Shown here piece by piece: positions 63,879-64,000 of a stretch of 64,000 nt of DNA. A model generated the notes under the pieces. The model ran no database searches and was not told the origin of the DNA. It worked only from the letters and a program-made list of their open reading frames with translations. The translations under genes and the position numbers were made by a program. The DNA is from Allobosea sp. CRIB-10 (lineage in GTDB: Bacteria; Pseudomonadota; Alphaproteobacteria; Rhizobiales; Beijerinckiaceae), in the NCBI RefSeq assembly GCF_900112185.1, contig NZ_FOKP01000028.1, forward strand, positions 24,257 through 88,256. The letters are read 5' to 3'. How positions within the stretch are numbered: the stretch's first letter is position 1; the number at the start of each line of letters is the position of its first letter.

Positions 63879-64000
63879 CGCCTAGGCACCTCCCTTCCCC
63901 CTTGTGGATTCCTCTGCGAAACGCGGCTGAGGCCGATTGTTTGGGGTGCTGGTTTGGTGGGCGGTCTTCAGCGGCTGGCTTGGAGGGCTCGCAGTCGGCC
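63879..64000. other. Upstream region at window end
   Basis: 122 bp with no gene I can support. It contains the Shine-Dalgarno of the leader ORF (revcomp GGGAGG at about 63889-63894) and presumably the leuA promoter on the minus strand; the sequence is C/T-rich and then G-rich towards the window end. Confidence 0.4.

Overview
The window looks like a chromosomal segment of a GC-rich alphaproteobacterium of the Rhizobiales/Hyphomicrobiales type; a Bosea-like genus is my best guess but is not proven here. Supporting signs are the FlbT/FlaF flagellin regulators, FliX, a CckA hybrid kinase, CtrA-type boxes (TTAAC-N6-TTAAC), the alphaproteobacterial SOS box GAAC-N7-GAAC before recA, and two families of dispersed intergenic palindromes. 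Almost all of it is coding. I see no tRNA, rRNA, CRISPR array, transposase or prophage.

Layout. (1) 1-6703: a truncated TPR-like gene, then divergent flagellar units: fliO-fliP on the minus strand and flgB-flgC-fliE-fliQ-fliR-flhB on the plus strand. They share a 207-bp intergenic region with CtrA boxes. cckA (6787-9291), whose phosphorelay normally feeds CtrA, follows directly. (2) 9411-16856: an RND efflux pair, an enoyl-CoA hydratase/DUF1330 unit divergent from a TetR regulator, and two small membrane proteins. (3) 17027-27627: recA, alaS, a cyclic-nucleotide-gated K+ channel, a GFA-family protein, an HxlR/quinone-oxidoreductase divergon, icd, and an SDR plus cupin pair. (4) 27783-41766: the second flagellar block. 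fliX is divergent from flgI-flgJ(rod-binding)-flgN-like. Then come a FlaG-like gene, three flagellins (the first two being tandem copies of one unit), flbT-flaF, and flgE-flgK-flgL on the minus strand. Sigma-54-like elements precede flgI and flgE, matching the FliX/FlbD style of control known from Caulobacter. (5) 41955-51367: tetR-sixA-ycjX-ycjF-like operon, an ABA4-like membrane protein, an XRE/DUF2975 pair, a lipoprotein, a MoxR-like ATPase and a CPA2 antiporter. (6) 51469-59215: a glycosyltransferase coupled to an LpxH-like phosphoesterase, an SDR lacking the usual Tyr/Lys, a GNAT enzyme, a DMT exporter, an XRE-cupin regulator, an Xre/RES toxin-antitoxin pair and two cytochromes c. (7) 59348-64000: a molybdopterin hydroxylase large subunit and leuA, the latter preceded by a leucine-rich leader ORF whose stop codon lies in a hairpin.

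The two flagellar blocks together encode export gate, rod, P-ring, hook, hook-junction and filament parts; cckA links them to the cell cycle. The findings I rate highest are the putative leuA leader/attenuator, the duplicated flagellin units with copied leader and terminator, the CtrA and sigma-54 elements, and the palindromic operator of the Xre/RES pair.
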